Assembly (NCBI RefSeq): GCF_006265115.1
Contig: NZ_SMDR01000001.1
Span: 992,001-1,056,000 of the forward strand
Source of the DNA: Arenimonas terrae
GTDB taxonomy: Bacteria; Pseudomonadota; Gammaproteobacteria; Xanthomonadales; Xanthomonadaceae
Direction of reading: 5' to 3'
DNA: 64,000 bases
The notes under the pieces: generated by a model
Told to the model about the DNA's origin: nothing
Seen by the model: the letters and a program-made list of their open reading frames with translations, nothing else
Database searches by the model: none
Position numbers and translations under genes: made by a program
Shown here: piece by piece, positions 27,410-40,237 of the stretch
How the letters are laid out: every line of letters begins with the position of its first letter
Numbering within the stretch: position 1 is the first letter of the stretch

Positions 27410-28711
27410 TTACGCGGCCGGACGCATCAGTTCGGAAAAGCTCATCGCCTTCTCGGTGGCGTCGGCGCGCTCGGCGATCCAGTCGATCACCTGCTCTTCC
27501 ATCACCCGTCCGCGGAGGCTGGACATCAGGTTGGGGTCGTTCCGGTACAGTTCAATGACCTGCTGCGGATCCTCGTACGTCGAGGCGATCAGCTGCAGCG
27601 TCTCGTTCAGGCGCTTGCCGTCGAGCTTGAGGCCGTTCTGGCGGGCCACCTCTCCCACCAGCAGGCCGGCGGCGACGCGGTTGCGGGCGGCCGAAAGGAA
27701 CTGCTCGTGGCCGAACTTGGCGTTGGCCTGGCCCTGCTGGCGGGCCTGCTGTTCGGCGGCCTGGGCCATCTGTCGGGCCTCGGCCTCGATCAGGCGGGGC
27801 GGCAGTTCGACCGACGCATAGGCGGCGACCAGCTTTTCGGCCACTTCGGCGCGCAGGCGCTGCATCAGGTTGCCCTTGAGCTCGCGCTCGAGATTGGCGC
27901 GGACTTCCTTGCGGAACTGGTCCAGCTTGCCGCCCTTGATGCCGAAGCTCTTGATGAAGGCTTCGTCCACTTCCGGCAGGCGCGGCGCGGAGACCTTGAC
28001 GGCCTTGAGCGTGACCTTGGCGGCCTTGCCGGCCAGGTCGGCGACACGCCAGTTGGCGGGGAAGTCAACGTCGACGGTCTGCTCGTCGCCGGCCTTCATG
28101 CCGGCCAGCTTGCCCTCGAGCTCCGGGAACATCACGTTCGAGCCCAGCACGGTGGCGCCGCGGTCGACGCCCTCGGCCGGGAAGCGGCCGGAGTCGGTCA
28201 CGGCGAAGGTTTCGACCATCACCAGGTCGCCGGCTTCGGCGGCGCGCTCGACCGGATCCCAGCTGCGGCGCTGCTGGCGCAGGGTTTCGATCATGCCGTC
28301 GATGTCGGCGTCGTCGATCGTGGCGGTGGCGCGCACGATCTTGAGCTGGGCGGGATCGACCTTGCCGAAGTCGGGCACGACTTCGAAGGTGGCAGTGAAG
28401 CGGATTTCGCCGCCGTCGCCGGCCGGTTCGGCCTTGATCTCCGGGCTGCCGGCGATCTGCAGGTTCTGCTGGCGCACGGCCTCGCCGAAGCTGTCGCGGA
28501 TCAGCTCACCGTAGGCTTCGTTGCGGACCTGGGGGCCGAAACGCTGCTCGATGACCTTGGTCGGGACCTTGCCCTTGCGGAAGCCCTTGATGTTGGCGGT
28601 CCGCGCCAGCTCGCGCAGTCGCTCGCCAACGACGCCATCGAGGCGTTCGGCCGGCAGGCTGACGGTGAGGCGGCGTTCCAGATTGGCGGTGTTCTCAAGC
28701 GAGACTTGCAT
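27410..28711 (-). CDS. tig: Trigger factor (ribosome-associated chaperone)
   Basis: A 433-residue trigger factor, binding at the ribosomal exit tunnel. The N-terminal ribosome-binding domain contains the signature [17 protein letters not shown]. The FKBP-type isomerase domain covers residues ~150-245 and the C-terminal arms end ELMRPAA. I chose ATG 28711 ([15 protein letters not shown]), which matches the family and has GGAGTG upstream, rather than the GTG two codons earlier. First gene of the tig-clpP-clpX block. Confidence 0.96.
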   Translation of the reverse strand: MQVSLENTANLERRLTVSLPAERLDGVVGERLRELARTANIKGFRKGKVPTKVIEQRFGPQVRNEAYGELIRDSFGEAVRQQNLQIAGSPEIKAEPAGDGGEIRFTATFEVVPDFGKVDPAQLKIVRATATIDDADIDGMIETLRQQRRSWDPVERAAEAGDLVMVETFAVTDSGRFPAEGVDRGATVLGSNVMFPELEGKLAGMKAGDEQTVDVDFPANWRVADLAGKAAKVTLKAVKVSAPRLPEVDEAFIKSFGIKGGKLDQFRKEVRANLERELKGNLMQRLRAEVAEKLVAAYASVELPPRLIEAEARQMAQAAEQQARQQGQANAKFGHEQFLSAARNRVAAGLLVGEVARQNGLKLDGKRLNETLQLIASTYEDPQQVIELYRNDPNLMSSLRGRVMEEQVIDWIAERADATEKAMSFSELMRPAA

Positions 28712-28752
28712 GTTCACTCCTGCGACCGCGCCGCTTCTTGGGCGCGAAAATG

Positions 28753-28787
28753 AAAAAACCCGCGGAGCTTCGGCTCATCCCCGCGCC
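28753..28787 (-). terminator. Probable terminator after the five-tRNA cluster
   Basis: The minus-strand stem CCGCG...GAGC-CGAA-GCTC-CGCGGG contains a small bulge and is followed by six T (28758-28753). It lies between tRNA-Leu and tig. Confidence 0.6.
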
Positions 28788-28799
28788 TCCGTTGCCGGA

Positions 28800-28884
28800 T
28801 GGTGCGAAAGGAGAGAGTCGAACTCTCACGGGTTGCCCCACTGGAACCTAAATCCAGCGCGTCTACCAGTTCCGCCACTTTCGC
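28800..28884 (-). tRNA. tRNA-Leu(TAG)
   Basis: An 85-nt class II tRNA with acceptor GCGAAAG/CTTTCGC, anticodon TAG (loop ATTTAGG), T-loop TTCGACT and encoded CCA. Last gene of the Pro-Arg-His-Lys-Leu tRNA array. Confidence 0.97.
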
Positions 28885-28916
28885 AACGCCGCGCGGTGAC
28901 GATTCAATCGGGAAGA

Positions 28917-28992
28917 TGGTGGGCCGTGAAGGATTCGAACCTTCGACCTATTGATTAAGAGTCAACTGCTCTACCAACTGAGCTAACGGCCC
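28917..28992 (-). tRNA. tRNA-Lys(CTT)
   Basis: A 76-nt tRNA with acceptor GGGCCGT/ACGGCCC, anticodon CTT (loop CTCTTAA), T-loop TTCGAAT and encoded CCA. Confidence 0.96.
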
Positions 28993-29055
28993 GTAATCTT
29001 CCCGCCGAAGCGGCTGCGACGCGGCATTATGCCGCATCATTGGACTGGCTGGAAC

Positions 29056-29133
29056 TGGGGTGGAAGACGGGATTCGAACCCGCGACCCTCGGAATCACAA
29101 TCCGATGCTCTAACCGACTGAGCTACATCCACC
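29056..29133 (-). tRNA. tRNA-His(GTG)
   Basis: A tRNA with anticodon GTG (loop ATTGTGATT), an encoded G at position -1 opposite C73, T-loop TTCGAAT and encoded CCA. The acceptor stem GTGGATG/CTTCCAC has a T-T opposition at the sixth pair. Confidence 0.95.
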
Positions 29134-29172
29134 ACATTGTGACCTGAAGCGACCTCTCCCGCCCCTCCCGCC

Positions 29173-29249
29173 TGGCGCGCCCGGCAGGAATCGAACCTGC
29201 AACCGCCGGCTTAGAAGGCCGGTGCTCTATCCGATTGAGCTACGGGCGC
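29173..29249 (-). tRNA. tRNA-Arg(TCT)
   Basis: A 77-nt tRNA with acceptor GCGCCCG/CGGGCGC, anticodon TCT (loop CTTCTAA), T-loop TTCGATT and encoded CCA. Confidence 0.97.
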
Positions 29250-29320
29250 CTGCCGGGATGATACCGGCCGCGTCCGCTCGCATCCATGCGGCGTTGCGGG
29301 TGCGGGGGAACGGCTTGACC

Positions 29321-29397
29321 TGGTCGGGGCAGAGGGATTCGAACCCACGACATCCAGCTCCCAAAGCTGGCGCTCTACCAGGCTGAGCTATACCCCG
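29321..29397 (-). tRNA. tRNA-Pro(TGG)
   Basis: A 77-nt tRNA with acceptor CGGGGTA, anticodon TGG (loop TTTGGGA), T-loop TTCGAAT and encoded CCA. First gene of the five-tRNA array and immediately downstream of a promoter. Confidence 0.97.
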
Positions 29398-29439
29398 GCG
29401 ATGAAGCCCGGCGTCCGTGACGGCCCACCGAAGGGTTCC

Positions 29440-29469
29440 ACTCTACGGCGGGGCCGGCCGCAGGCGCAA
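29440..29469 (-). promoter_or_regulatory. Promoter of the tRNA Pro-Arg-His-Lys-Leu array
   Basis: On the minus strand TTGCGC (29469-29464), an 18-bp spacer, then TAGAGT (29445-29440), 42 bp before tRNA-Pro and just after the terminator of the preceding tRNA-Arg unit. Confidence 0.55.
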
Positions 29470-29494
29470 ATGCGTCCTTGGCCGGTTCCGCCGA

Positions 29495-29517
29495 ACAAAA
29501 AGGGTGCCGAAGCACCC
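29495..29517 (-). terminator. Intrinsic terminator after tRNA-Arg(ACG)
   Basis: The minus-strand stem GGGTGC-TTCG-GCACCC (29517-29502) is followed by TTTTTG, ending the single-gene tRNA-Arg unit. Confidence 0.9.
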
Positions 29518-29534
29518 TGTTTGCTTGCGATTAG

Positions 29535-29611
29535 TGGCGCGCCCGGAGAGATTCGAACTCCCGACCACCAAGTTCGTAGCCTGGTGCTCTATCCAGCTGA
29601 GCTACGGGCGC
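29535..29611 (-). tRNA. tRNA-Arg(ACG)
   Basis: A 77-nt tRNA with acceptor GCGCCCG/CGGGCGC, anticodon ACG (loop CTACGAA; A34 expected to become inosine), T-loop TTCGAAT and encoded CCA. It has its own promoter and terminator. Confidence 0.97.
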
Positions 29612-29622
29612 GCAGAAGCGAA

Positions 29623-29651
29623 ATTATGGGGGACGATGCAGAAGCCGTCAA
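29623..29651 (-). promoter_or_regulatory. Promoter of tRNA-Arg(ACG)
   Basis: On the minus strand TTGACG (29651-29646), a 17-bp spacer, then CATAAT (29628-29623), 11 bp before the tRNA 5' end. The match to the sigma-70 consensus is very good. Confidence 0.8.
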
Positions 29652-29717
29652 CAACTGTTCGACAACTTCCTGCGGCATTCCACCCACACACACCTAACCG
29701 GCATCCACCGCCTTCCC

Positions 29718-29742
29718 AAAAAAACGCCGCGTTTAGGCGGCG
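29718..29742 (-). terminator. Intrinsic terminator after tRNA-Ser(GCT)
   Basis: The minus-strand stem CGCCGC-CTAAAC-GCGGCG (29742-29725) is followed by seven T (29724-29718). Confidence 0.9.
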
Positions 29743-29752
29743 GTTCAAGGTC

Positions 29753-29845
29753 TGGCGGAGTGAGAGGGATTCGAACCCTCGATGGAGCTTTTGACCCCAT
29801 ACTCCCTTAGCAGGGGAGCCCCTTCGGCCTCTCGGGCATCACTCC
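29753..29845 (-). tRNA. tRNA-Ser(GCT)
   Basis: A 93-nt class II tRNA with acceptor GGAGTGA/TCACTCC, anticodon GCT (loop CTGCTAA), a long variable arm, T-loop TTCGAAT and encoded CCA. It lies 55 bp after csrA and before a strong terminator. Confidence 0.97.
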
Positions 29846-29900
29846 GGATACTGGCTCCCGGCCACCCTTTCGGGTGAAACCGGCCGCATAGGATAGCCGC

Positions 29901-30116
29901 TTACTCGGCCTTCGGTAAACCCGCGGGATTGGCGTCCGCCGGCCCCGCGGCATCGTCCTTCTGGATGCGCTGGAAAATTTCCTCGCGATGCACCGCCACA
30001 TCCTTGGGTGCGGTGATGCCGATACGCACCTGGTTGCCCTTGACGCCCAGCACGGTAACCGTGACCGAGTCGCCGATCATCAGGGTCTCTCCCACCCTTC
30101 GCGTCAAAATCAGCAT
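29901..30116 (-). CDS. csrA: Carbon storage regulator CsrA (RNA-binding)
   Basis: A 71-residue CsrA/RsmA dimeric RNA-binding protein, which binds GGA motifs near ribosome binding sites to repress or stabilise mRNAs. [16 protein letters not shown] and the [15 protein letters not shown] segment (containing the RNA-contacting VHREE) are diagnostic. The ~10-residue C-terminal tail beyond the core is variable in the family. It follows alaS on the same strand, the conserved alaS-csrA order. Its own ribosome site reads GGGAGGA, so autoregulation is possible. Confidence 0.96.
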   Translation of the reverse strand: MLILTRRVGETLMIGDSVTVTVLGVKGNQVRIGITAPKDVAVHREEIFQRIQKDDAAGPADANPAGLPKAE

Positions 30117-30254
30117 CGTTTTTCCTCCCGATACGTCCTTGCACCGGCCCGCGTGGCGAATGCGCCTGACGCGGTTCCCCGGCCGCAGGATAGCGGCCTG
30201 GCCCGATGGTAGTTCGGGGCAACCCGGGGCGCAAACGGCCCCGGAGGGCCTGGC

Positions 30255-32921
<2,667 letters not shown>

Positions 32922-33074
32922 GGACGGCGAGGGCTCTGGGATCTCAAGGCGTTCAGGGCCGGCGACGCGTCCGCCCCGCCCTGCCCCGGAAGATGCGGGC
33001 GGAGCCTGGAGTTCGCAATCGAATCGGCGAGACCGCCAAGGTTAGCAGCCCGTGGGGATTTCCGGCGCCTGGGC

Positions 33075-33554
33075 TCAGTCCCCGGAGCCCTCGCCTGCGC
33101 GGATCGCCGCCCAGGCGCTCTCCTGGTCGAACCCCCGGCGCAGTAGGAAATCAACGGCCTTGCGCCGCCGGGACGGATCTTCCAGCTCGGCCGGACGGAA
33201 GCGCCGGGAAATCTGGGCCCGCGCGGACGCGGGCCAATCCGTTTCGCAGGCGTCCAGGGCCGTCTGCACCTGCTCCCGGTCCAGGCCGTGACCGGCCAGC
33301 TCCTGGCGGATGCGAACCGGGCCGTAGCCCGCCGAGGCCCGGTCCCGGGCGAACGAGGCCGCGAAGCGCGCGTCGTCCTGGTAGCCCAGGCCTGCCAGCT
33401 TTTCGATCGCCGCCGCGGCCTCCTCCGGGTCGGCCCCCTTGAGGCCTAGCTTGCGCTTCAGGTCGCGGCGGGAATGTTCCCGCCGGACCAGAAGTTCCAG
33501 CGCCTTCTGGTAGGCATCCGGCTTGTCCCGGCCAGCACTGCGGTCCATGGGCAC
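33075..33554 (-). CDS. recX: RecA regulator RecX
   Basis: A 159-residue helical protein of the RecX family, which limits RecA filament growth. The repeated three-helix modules are visible, e.g. ALELLVRREHSRRDLKRKLG and YGPVRIRQELAGHGLDREQV. It begins 28 bp after the recA stop on the same strand, consistent with readthrough from recA. Either of the first two Met codons could be the start. Confidence 0.93.
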   Translation of the reverse strand: MPMDRSAGRDKPDAYQKALELLVRREHSRRDLKRKLGLKGADPEEAAAAIEKLAGLGYQDDARFAASFARDRASAGYGPVRIRQELAGHGLDREQVQTALDACETDWPASARAQISRRFRPAELEDPSRRRKAVDFLLRRGFDQESAWAAIRAGEGSGD

Positions 33555-33582
33555 GCGATCGTCGCGGACGCCAGACCGCGGA

Positions 33583-34617
<1,035 letters not shown>

Positions 34618-34799
34618 CGTGTTGCTCCTCGGGGTTCTGTTTTCAGTGGGCGCCAGGTTAGCCGGGGGTGGTCTCACGGGCTGAGAACGTGCCGGCGGCC
34701 CTGAATCTGGTTCATTCCCGGCCTGGGCGGCAGCCGATTCCGCTTCGACGCGCTGTAGGGAAAGGGACTTCTTCGGCGGCGATTTCTTCCGGCCGAAAC

Positions 34800-35429
34800 T
34801 CAACGGTTCGGCCTTACGAGGCCGCAGTACAGACCTTCGACGGCGAAGTCCTGGTCGGGCCTGACGACGATGGGGGCGTAATCGGGATTGCGCGGCAGCA
34901 GGCGGATACCGTCCTTGCCGATCTTGAGCAGTTTCACGGTGATCTCCTCATCGATGCGCGCAACGACGATCTGGCCGCTGCGCGCGTCCGTGGTGCGGTG
35001 CACGCCGATCAGGTCGCCGTGCAGGATGCCTTCGTCGCGCATGGAGTCGCCCTTCACGCGCAACAGGTAGTCGGGGGCAGGCGAGAAAAACACCCGGTCG
35101 AGCAGGACCATGTCCTGCACGCCGGCGTCGGCGCCGATCGGCAGGCCGGCGGCGACCTGGCCCAGGATCGGCAGGCGAAGGGGATCGTCCCCGGCCGCCG
35201 GGACGAGGTCGGCGGCCGGGGACGACACCAGTCGGATGCCCCGCGCCTGGCCAGGCACGCGCCGGATGGCGCCCGCCTGTTCCAGGGCCTCGAGGTGGTA
35301 TTGGGCCGCGCGCACGCCCTTGAAGCCGAAGGCATGGGCGATTTCGACCTGCGACGGCGGCACGCCGTCGGCGTCGATGCGTTCGGCGATCATGGCCAGG
35401 ATGGCTTGCTGGGTTTCGGTGATGTCCAT
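34800..35429 (-). CDS. lexA: LexA repressor (recA-linked LexA1)
   Basis: A 209-residue LexA. The winged-helix DNA-binding domain has recognition segment [19 protein letters not shown] (~residues 35-53). The S24 latent peptidase has cleavage site Ala94-Gly95 (VAAGLP), Ser129 (KGDSM) and Lys166 (ITVKL). It represses SOS genes until RecA filaments trigger self-cleavage. The ATG overlaps the last base of its own operator, so there is no room for a Shine-Dalgarno site, suggesting leaderless translation. Upstream cinA ends 55 bp away; recA follows downstream. Confidence 0.96.
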   Translation of the reverse strand: MDITETQQAILAMIAERIDADGVPPSQVEIAHAFGFKGVRAAQYHLEALEQAGAIRRVPGQARGIRLVSSPAADLVPAAGDDPLRLPILGQVAAGLPIGADAGVQDMVLLDRVFFSPAPDYLLRVKGDSMRDEGILHGDLIGVHRTTDARSGQIVVARIDEEITVKLLKIGKDGIRLLPRNPDYAPIVVRPDQDFAVEGLYCGLVRPNR

Positions 35430-35447
35430 TAGTAGTAATACTACTAA
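35429..35447. promoter_or_regulatory. LexA1 operator (Xanthomonas type)
   Basis: The perfect-arm palindrome TTAGTAGTAATACTACTAA matches the LexA binding site described for recA-linked LexA of Xanthomonas. It abuts and shares one base with the lexA start codon, implying strong autorepression by blocking initiation. Confidence 0.93.
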
Positions 35448-35484
35448 CGAACCTCCGGGGGCTGTCAAGCCCTGTCTTCGACGC

Positions 35485-35991
35485 TCAGGCGGCCAGGGCC
35501 AGCAGGCCGCGCAGCGAGGCGGCGACGGTCTGCCGGCGGACCGCCTCGCGGTCGCCGTCGAAGTGGAAAACCTCGGCCCGCGGGTACCCGCCGCGCCGCT
35601 TCCAGCCGATCCAGACCGTGCCGACCGGCTTGTCCTCGGTGCCGCCGGTGGGGCCGGCGATGCCGGTCACGGCGACCGCGATGCTGGCGCCGGAGGTCAC
35701 CAGCGCGCCCGACACCATCTCCATCACCGTCTCGCGGCTGACAGCGCCGTGTTCGGTCAGCGTCTCCGGCCGCACACCAAGCAGGGCCTGCTTGGCCTCG
35801 TAGCTGTAGGCCGCCATGCCGCAGTCAAACCAGCCCGAGCAACCCGGGATGTCGGTGATCATCTTGGCGATCCAGCCGCCGGTGCAGCTTTCGGCGGTGG
35901 CCAGCATCAGGTGGCGGGCCTGCAGGGCCGCGCCGACCTGTTCGGCCAGCGCATGCAGCGCGTCGTCGTCGGGAAGGGCGTGGGCGTCCAT
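35485..35991 (-). CDS. CinA C-terminal domain protein (nicotinamide-nucleotide amidohydrolase, PncC-like)
   Basis: A 168-residue stand-alone CinA-C domain, the form that deamidates nicotinamide mononucleotide to nicotinate mononucleotide in pyridine nucleotide recycling. Family motifs are TAESCTGGWIAKMITDIPGCS, SYEAKQALLGV, and VAVTGIAGPTGGTEDKPVGTVWIG. Cin-recA proximity is widespread in bacteria and suggests co-expression with the SOS locus. It is divergent from mutS with 41 bp between starts and a TATAGT box 10 bp before its ATG. Confidence 0.92.
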   Translation of the reverse strand: MDAHALPDDDALHALAEQVGAALQARHLMLATAESCTGGWIAKMITDIPGCSGWFDCGMAAYSYEAKQALLGVRPETLTEHGAVSRETVMEMVSGALVTSGASIAVAVTGIAGPTGGTEDKPVGTVWIGWKRRGGYPRAEVFHFDGDREAVRRQTVAASLRGLLALAA

Positions 35992-36032
35992 GACCGCTAG
36001 ACTATAAGGCCACCCCCGCCATTGCCATCCGG

Positions 36033-38609
36033 ATGTCAGCCTCGGACCAAGCCCAGCACACCCCGCTGATGAAGCAATTCTTCGCCGCCAAGGCGGAGTA
36101 CCCGGACATCCTGCTGTTTTTCCGGATGGGCGACTTCTATGAGCTCTTCTACGACGACGCCCGCAAGGCGGCGCGCCTGCTCGACATCACGCTGACCCAG
36201 CGCGGCGCTTCCGCCGGCGCGCCGATCCCGATGGCCGGCGTGCCGGTGCACGCGATGGAAGGCTACCTGGCGCGGCTGGTGGCGCTGGGCGAATCGGTGG
36301 CGATCTGCGAGCAGATCGGCGATCCCGCCCTGGCCAAAGGCCTGGTCGAACGCAAGGTGGTGCGCATCGTCACGCCGGGCACCGTCACCGACGAGGCCCT
36401 GCTGCAGGAGCGCCGCGACACGCTGTTGATGGCGGTGTCGCGCGGCCGCGGCAGCTTTGGCCTGGCCTGGGCCGACCTTGCCGGCGGCCGCTTCCTGGTG
36501 TCGGAGGTCGGCAGCGAGGACCAGCTCGCCGCGGAACTCGCGCGCCTGGACCCCGCCGAAATCCTGCTGCCCGACGAAGACGGCTGGCCGCCCTTCCTCG
36601 CCGCCCTGCCCGGCCTGCGCCGCCGCCCGCCCTGGGGTTTCGAGGCCGACGCCTGCCGGCGCCAGCTGCTGCGCTTCTTCCAACTGCATGACCTCACCGG
36701 CTTTGGCCTTGAGGACAAGCCGCTGGCGATCGGCGCCGCCGGCGCCCTGCTCGCCTACGTCGAGGAAACCCAGAAGCAGCGGCTGCCGCACCTGACCGCG
36801 ATCGCCTTCGAATCCGCCGACGACGGCATCGCCATCAATGCCGCCACGCGCCGGCACCTGGAGCTCGACAGCCGCACCGACGGCCGGGTCGAACACACCC
36901 TGCTCGGCGTGCTCGACGCCAGCATCAGCCCGATGGGCGGCCGGCTGCTGCGGCGCTGGCTCAACCGCCCGCTGCGCGACCGGCGCGTGCTGGGCGAACG
37001 CCACCACGCCGTCGCCACCTTCATCGAGTCTGGTGCCCACGACGCGCTGCGCGAACGTTTCCGCGGCCTCGGCGACGTCGAACGCATCCTCTCGCGCATC
37101 GCCCTGCGTTCGGCCCGCCCGCGCGACCTTTCCACGCTGCGCGACGGCCTGGCGATGCTGCCGGACCTGCGCGCGCTGCTGGCGCCGCTCGACTCGCCGC
37201 GGCTGGCCGCGCTGGCCGCCGAACTGGGCGAGCACGCCGACAACGCCGCCCTGCTCGCCCGGGCCGTGGTGCCGCAGCCGCCGGTGCTGCTGCGCGACGG
37301 CGGCGTCATCGCCGAGGGTTTCGACGCCGAGCTCGACGAGCTGCGGGTGCTGTCCACCAATGCCGACCAGTTCCTCATCGATCTCGAGGCTCGCGAGCGC
37401 GCCGCCACCGGCATCGCCACCCTGAAGGTCGGCTACAACCGCGTGCACGGTTATTTCATCGAGATCAGCAAGGGCCAGTCGGAGCGCGCGCCGACCCACT
37501 ACACGCGCCGCCAGACCCTGACCGGCGCCGAGCGCTACATCACCGAGGAGCTCAAGGCCTTCGAAGACAAGGTGCTGAGCGCGCGCGAACGCTCCCTGGC
37601 GCGCGAAAAAGGCCTGTACGAGGAACTGCTCGATGCGCTCAACGGCCGGCTGGAAGCGCTCAAGCGCTGCGCCGGCGCGCTGAGCGAACTCGACGTGCTG
37701 GCCGCCTTCGCCGAACGCGCGCAGGCGCTGGACTGGTCACGCCCCGAGCTCACCGATGCCCCGGGCCTGCGCATCGAACGCGGCCGCCACCCGGTGGTCG
37801 AGGCGGTGCGCAGCGAGCCCTTCGAGCCCAACGACCTCGTGCTCGACGAGAACCGCCGCATGCTGGTGATCACCGGCCCGAACATGGGCGGCAAGAGCAC
37901 GTACATGCGCCAGAACGCGCTGATCGTGCTGCTGGCCCACATCGGCAGCTTCGTGCCGGCGTCGCACGCGGTGATCGGACCGACCGACCGCATCCTCACC
38001 CGCATCGGCGCCGGCGACGACCTGGCGCGCGGGCAATCCACCTTCATGGTCGAGATGGCGGAAACCAGCTACATCCTGCATCACGCCACCGCGCAGTCGC
38101 TGGTGCTGATGGACGAGATCGGCCGCGGCACCTCGACCTACGACGGCCTGGCCCTGGCCGAGGCCTGCGCGCGGCATCTGGCGCACCACAACCGCGCGTA
38201 CACGCTCTTTGCCACGCATTATTTCGAGCTGACCGCGCTGGCCGAGCCGGGCAGCGGCATCGCCAACGTGCACCTTGATGCCGTCGAGCACGGCGACCGG
38301 CTGGTGTTCATGCACGCGGTCAAGGACGGACCGGCCAACCGCAGCTTCGGCCTGCAGGTGGCGGCATTGGCCGGTCTGCCGCGGGCGGTGGTCGAACAGG
38401 CGAGGCGCACGCTGGTCGAACTCGAACAGCGTGGCGCGCCAACCGCCGTCGCCGCTACGTCGCCCGAAACCCTGGATTCGCCGCTGCAGTTCGGGCTGTT
38501 CGAGCCCCAGCCATCGCCGGCGATGGAAGCGCTGGCGGCCATCGACCCGGACGAACTGACACCCAAGCAGGCGCTCGAGGCGCTCTATCGGCTGAAGCTG
38601 CTGCGCTGA
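36033..38609 (+). CDS. mutS: DNA mismatch repair protein MutS
   Basis: An 858-residue MutS1. The N-terminal mismatch-reading domain has the conserved [17 protein letters not shown] (the Phe and Glu that contact the mismatch). The C-terminal ATPase has Walker [21 protein letters not shown], and [16 protein letters not shown]. The last residues ([17 protein letters not shown]) are the tetramerising helix. It recognises mispairs and recruits MutL. A GC hairpin without T-run (38620-38639) lies between it and convergent hslR. Confidence 0.97.
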   Translation: MSASDQAQHTPLMKQFFAAKAEYPDILLFFRMGDFYELFYDDARKAARLLDITLTQRGASAGAPIPMAGVPVHAMEGYLARLVALGESVAICEQIGDPALAKGLVERKVVRIVTPGTVTDEALLQERRDTLLMAVSRGRGSFGLAWADLAGGRFLVSEVGSEDQLAAELARLDPAEILLPDEDGWPPFLAALPGLRRRPPWGFEADACRRQLLRFFQLHDLTGFGLEDKPLAIGAAGALLAYVEETQKQRLPHLTAIAFESADDGIAINAATRRHLELDSRTDGRVEHTLLGVLDASISPMGGRLLRRWLNRPLRDRRVLGERHHAVATFIESGAHDALRERFRGLGDVERILSRIALRSARPRDLSTLRDGLAMLPDLRALLAPLDSPRLAALAAELGEHADNAALLARAVVPQPPVLLRDGGVIAEGFDAELDELRVLSTNADQFLIDLEARERAATGIATLKVGYNRVHGYFIEISKGQSERAPTHYTRRQTLTGAERYITEELKAFEDKVLSARERSLAREKGLYEELLDALNGRLEALKRCAGALSELDVLAAFAERAQALDWSRPELTDAPGLRIERGRHPVVEAVRSEPFEPNDLVLDENRRMLVITGPNMGGKSTYMRQNALIVLLAHIGSFVPASHAVIGPTDRILTRIGAGDDLARGQSTFMVEMAETSYILHHATAQSLVLMDEIGRGTSTYDGLALAEACARHLAHHNRAYTLFATHYFELTALAEPGSGIANVHLDAVEHGDRLVFMHAVKDGPANRSFGLQVAALAGLPRAVVEQARRTLVELEQRGAPTAVAATSPETLDSPLQFGLFEPQPSPAMEALAAIDPDELTPKQALEALYRLKLLR

Positions 38610-38642
38610 GCTTCCTGCGCCGGGCAGGCGGTTGCCCGGGCC

Positions 38643-39050
38643 TCAGAGCGCGTCCAGATCCCCCAGCGCCTGGATCAGGCGGCGGGCGCGCTTGTCGGGT
38701 TTGGAGGCGGGAGCCCGATAGCCGGCGTTGGCGGCGCGGCGCTCTGCGGCCAGGCGCTGGCGGGTTTCCCGCGATGCCTCGGATTCCAGATACAGGGCCT
38801 GCGCGGCCGCCGCAGGGCCGCGCTTTTCGCTCAGCCCCAGCACCTGCACTTCGAACTGGTCCTCGCCGCGGCGCACCCGCAGCTGCTCGCCGCCCTTGAC
38901 CAGGCGTGAAGCCTTTGCGCCCTGCCCGGCCACCTCGACCTTGCCGCCCTCGATCGCCTGCTTCGCCAGCGCGCGGGTCTTGAAGAAACGGGCGGCCCAC
39001 AGCCATACGTCGAGCCTGACCCCCGAAGGGCCGATGACAGGTGCGTTCAT
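38643..39050 (-). CDS. hslR: RNA-binding S4 domain protein, Hsp15-like
   Basis: A 135-residue protein with an S4 RNA-binding domain: VRLDVWLWAARFFKTRALAKQAIEGG and KGGEQLRVRRGEDQF, then a basic helical tail, as in heat shock protein 15. Hsp15 rescues stalled 50S subunits carrying nascent chain-tRNA. I chose ATG 39050, which overlaps the upstream hydrolase stop codon (ATGA). The open frame extends further upstream but encodes no homology. Confidence 0.88.
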   Translation of the reverse strand: MNAPVIGPSGVRLDVWLWAARFFKTRALAKQAIEGGKVEVAGQGAKASRLVKGGEQLRVRRGEDQFEVQVLGLSEKRGPAAAAQALYLESEASRETRQRLAAERRAANAGYRAPASKPDKRARRLIQALGDLDAL

Positions 39051-40123
39051 TCCGGCGATGCCGTGGCCGCCAGCGCGGCGGCGATGGTGCGCGCCAGCGG
39101 CACGGCCCGGTCGCCGGCCAGGCCGCCGTAGCGGTCCTCCATCTCGCCCAGCTTCACGCCGGCCTCCTGCATGCGGCCGGCCGCGACCAGCGACTCGACC
39201 TCGGACAGGCGCTGGTGAATGTCGGCATCCAGGGCCTGGACGCAGGCCGGGAACTCCGGATCTTCGGGCAGCGGCTTCTGCAGCTCCTTCAGGACCAGAC
39301 CCAGGCCACTGCCGCGGGGCAGGTCGTGGCCCAGTCGCAGCTGCGACACCCGCGAGTAGCCGCGGAAGCAAAGCGACTCGAGCACCTTGCGGTTGCGCCG
39401 GTCAATGCCACCGTTGAGCGCGTCGTCGCTGCCGGTCGCGAACACCAGCCGGCTGCGGGAGAGGAAACGCAGGGCCAGGTCGCGCGGCGGGAACACGACT
39501 TCGTACTCGCCGATCTGGAGACTGCCGCCCACCAGCATCGCGCCGCGGAAGATGTCGGAATAGGCCATCGCCGTCCACTGGGCCATGCGCGAGCCGCCGG
39601 AAAAGCCGCCTATGAACACCCGCTCCGGATCGATCGGATAACGTGACTTCACGTATTCGTAGGCGTGGACCGCCAGCGGGATGCGGCGTTCAAGCACGCT
39701 CTGGGAATTGCCGGTGCGTAGCGCGGAAACGTAGATGAAGCCTGCCTTCTCCAGCGGTTTGTGCCAGTCCTCGCGCAGGCGCAGCGAGTGCGCCGGCATC
39801 ACGAACACCAGCAGGCCATACCGACCGCCGGGCGGCAGCGGCGGCACGAACAGCTCCAGTTCTTCCTTGCTGGCGTCGACGCTGTATTCCGGCGGCGGTT
39901 TCCCGGTCTTCTCGACAACCTGGCGCAGGCGGTCCTGGCTGGTCGGGCTGAATGTGCGGCGCACCACCTCGGCGGTGGACGCCAGCGGCGACAGGGATTC
40001 AAGCGGAACGGTCTGCGGCTTCGGCGCGGCCAGACAGGCGGGCCCGGCAAACAACAAGGCAAGGGCGTGGAGTCGGAGGTGCACGCGACGGGGTTCCGGG
40101 AGGAGCTGGCGCAAGTACAGCAC
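39047..40123 (-). CDS. Exported alpha/beta-hydrolase-fold protein
   Basis: A 358-residue protein with an N-terminal signal peptide (hydrophobic LHALALLFAGPACLA). The core has an alpha/beta-hydrolase nucleophile elbow GFSGGSRMAQW preceded by IDPERVFIG, as in PHB-depolymerase/LpqC-like esterases. A C-terminal helical extension of ~110 residues is unusual for small esterases. The GTG at 40084 is an alternative start that would place the signal peptide directly at the N-terminus. Downstream hslR overlaps by 4 bp. The substrate is unknown. Confidence 0.75.
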   Translation of the reverse strand: MLYLRQLLPEPRRVHLRLHALALLFAGPACLAAPKPQTVPLESLSPLASTAEVVRRTFSPTSQDRLRQVVEKTGKPPPEYSVDASKEELELFVPPLPPGGRYGLLVFVMPAHSLRLREDWHKPLEKAGFIYVSALRTGNSQSVLERRIPLAVHAYEYVKSRYPIDPERVFIGGFSGGSRMAQWTAMAYSDIFRGAMLVGGSLQIGEYEVVFPPRDLALRFLSRSRLVFATGSDDALNGGIDRRNRKVLESLCFRGYSRVSQLRLGHDLPRGSGLGLVLKELQKPLPEDPEFPACVQALDADIHQRLSEVESLVAAGRMQEAGVKLGEMEDRYGGLAGDRAVPLARTIAAALAATASPE

Positions 40124-40191
40124 AGCCCGATTCGGTCCGGACCTGCCGGCGCAGAGGTGCGGCTTAGCCGGCGTTCAGCCGCCGGAAACGA

Positions 40192-40217
40192 CAGCGGCCG
40201 CCCGGAGGCGGCCGCTG
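40192..40217 (-). terminator. Strong hairpin after rplS, probable terminator
   Basis: The perfect 11-bp arms CAGCGGCCGCC/GGCGGCCGCTG with a 4-nt loop lie 20 bp beyond the rplS stop. The T-run on the minus strand is weak (TCGTTTCC), so efficiency is uncertain. Confidence 0.6.
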
Positions 40218-40237
40218 GCTGGCGCGGTGGCGCGGTA

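Noticed and set aside
34618-34799. Separate SOS box for recA in the lexA-recA gap
   Set aside because: I looked for TTAG...CTAA and other palindromes on both strands and found none.
34618-34803. N-terminally extended RecA of 406 residues
   Set aside because: The extension is low complexity, lacks homology, and MDENKK with GAGGAG upstream is the expected RecA start.
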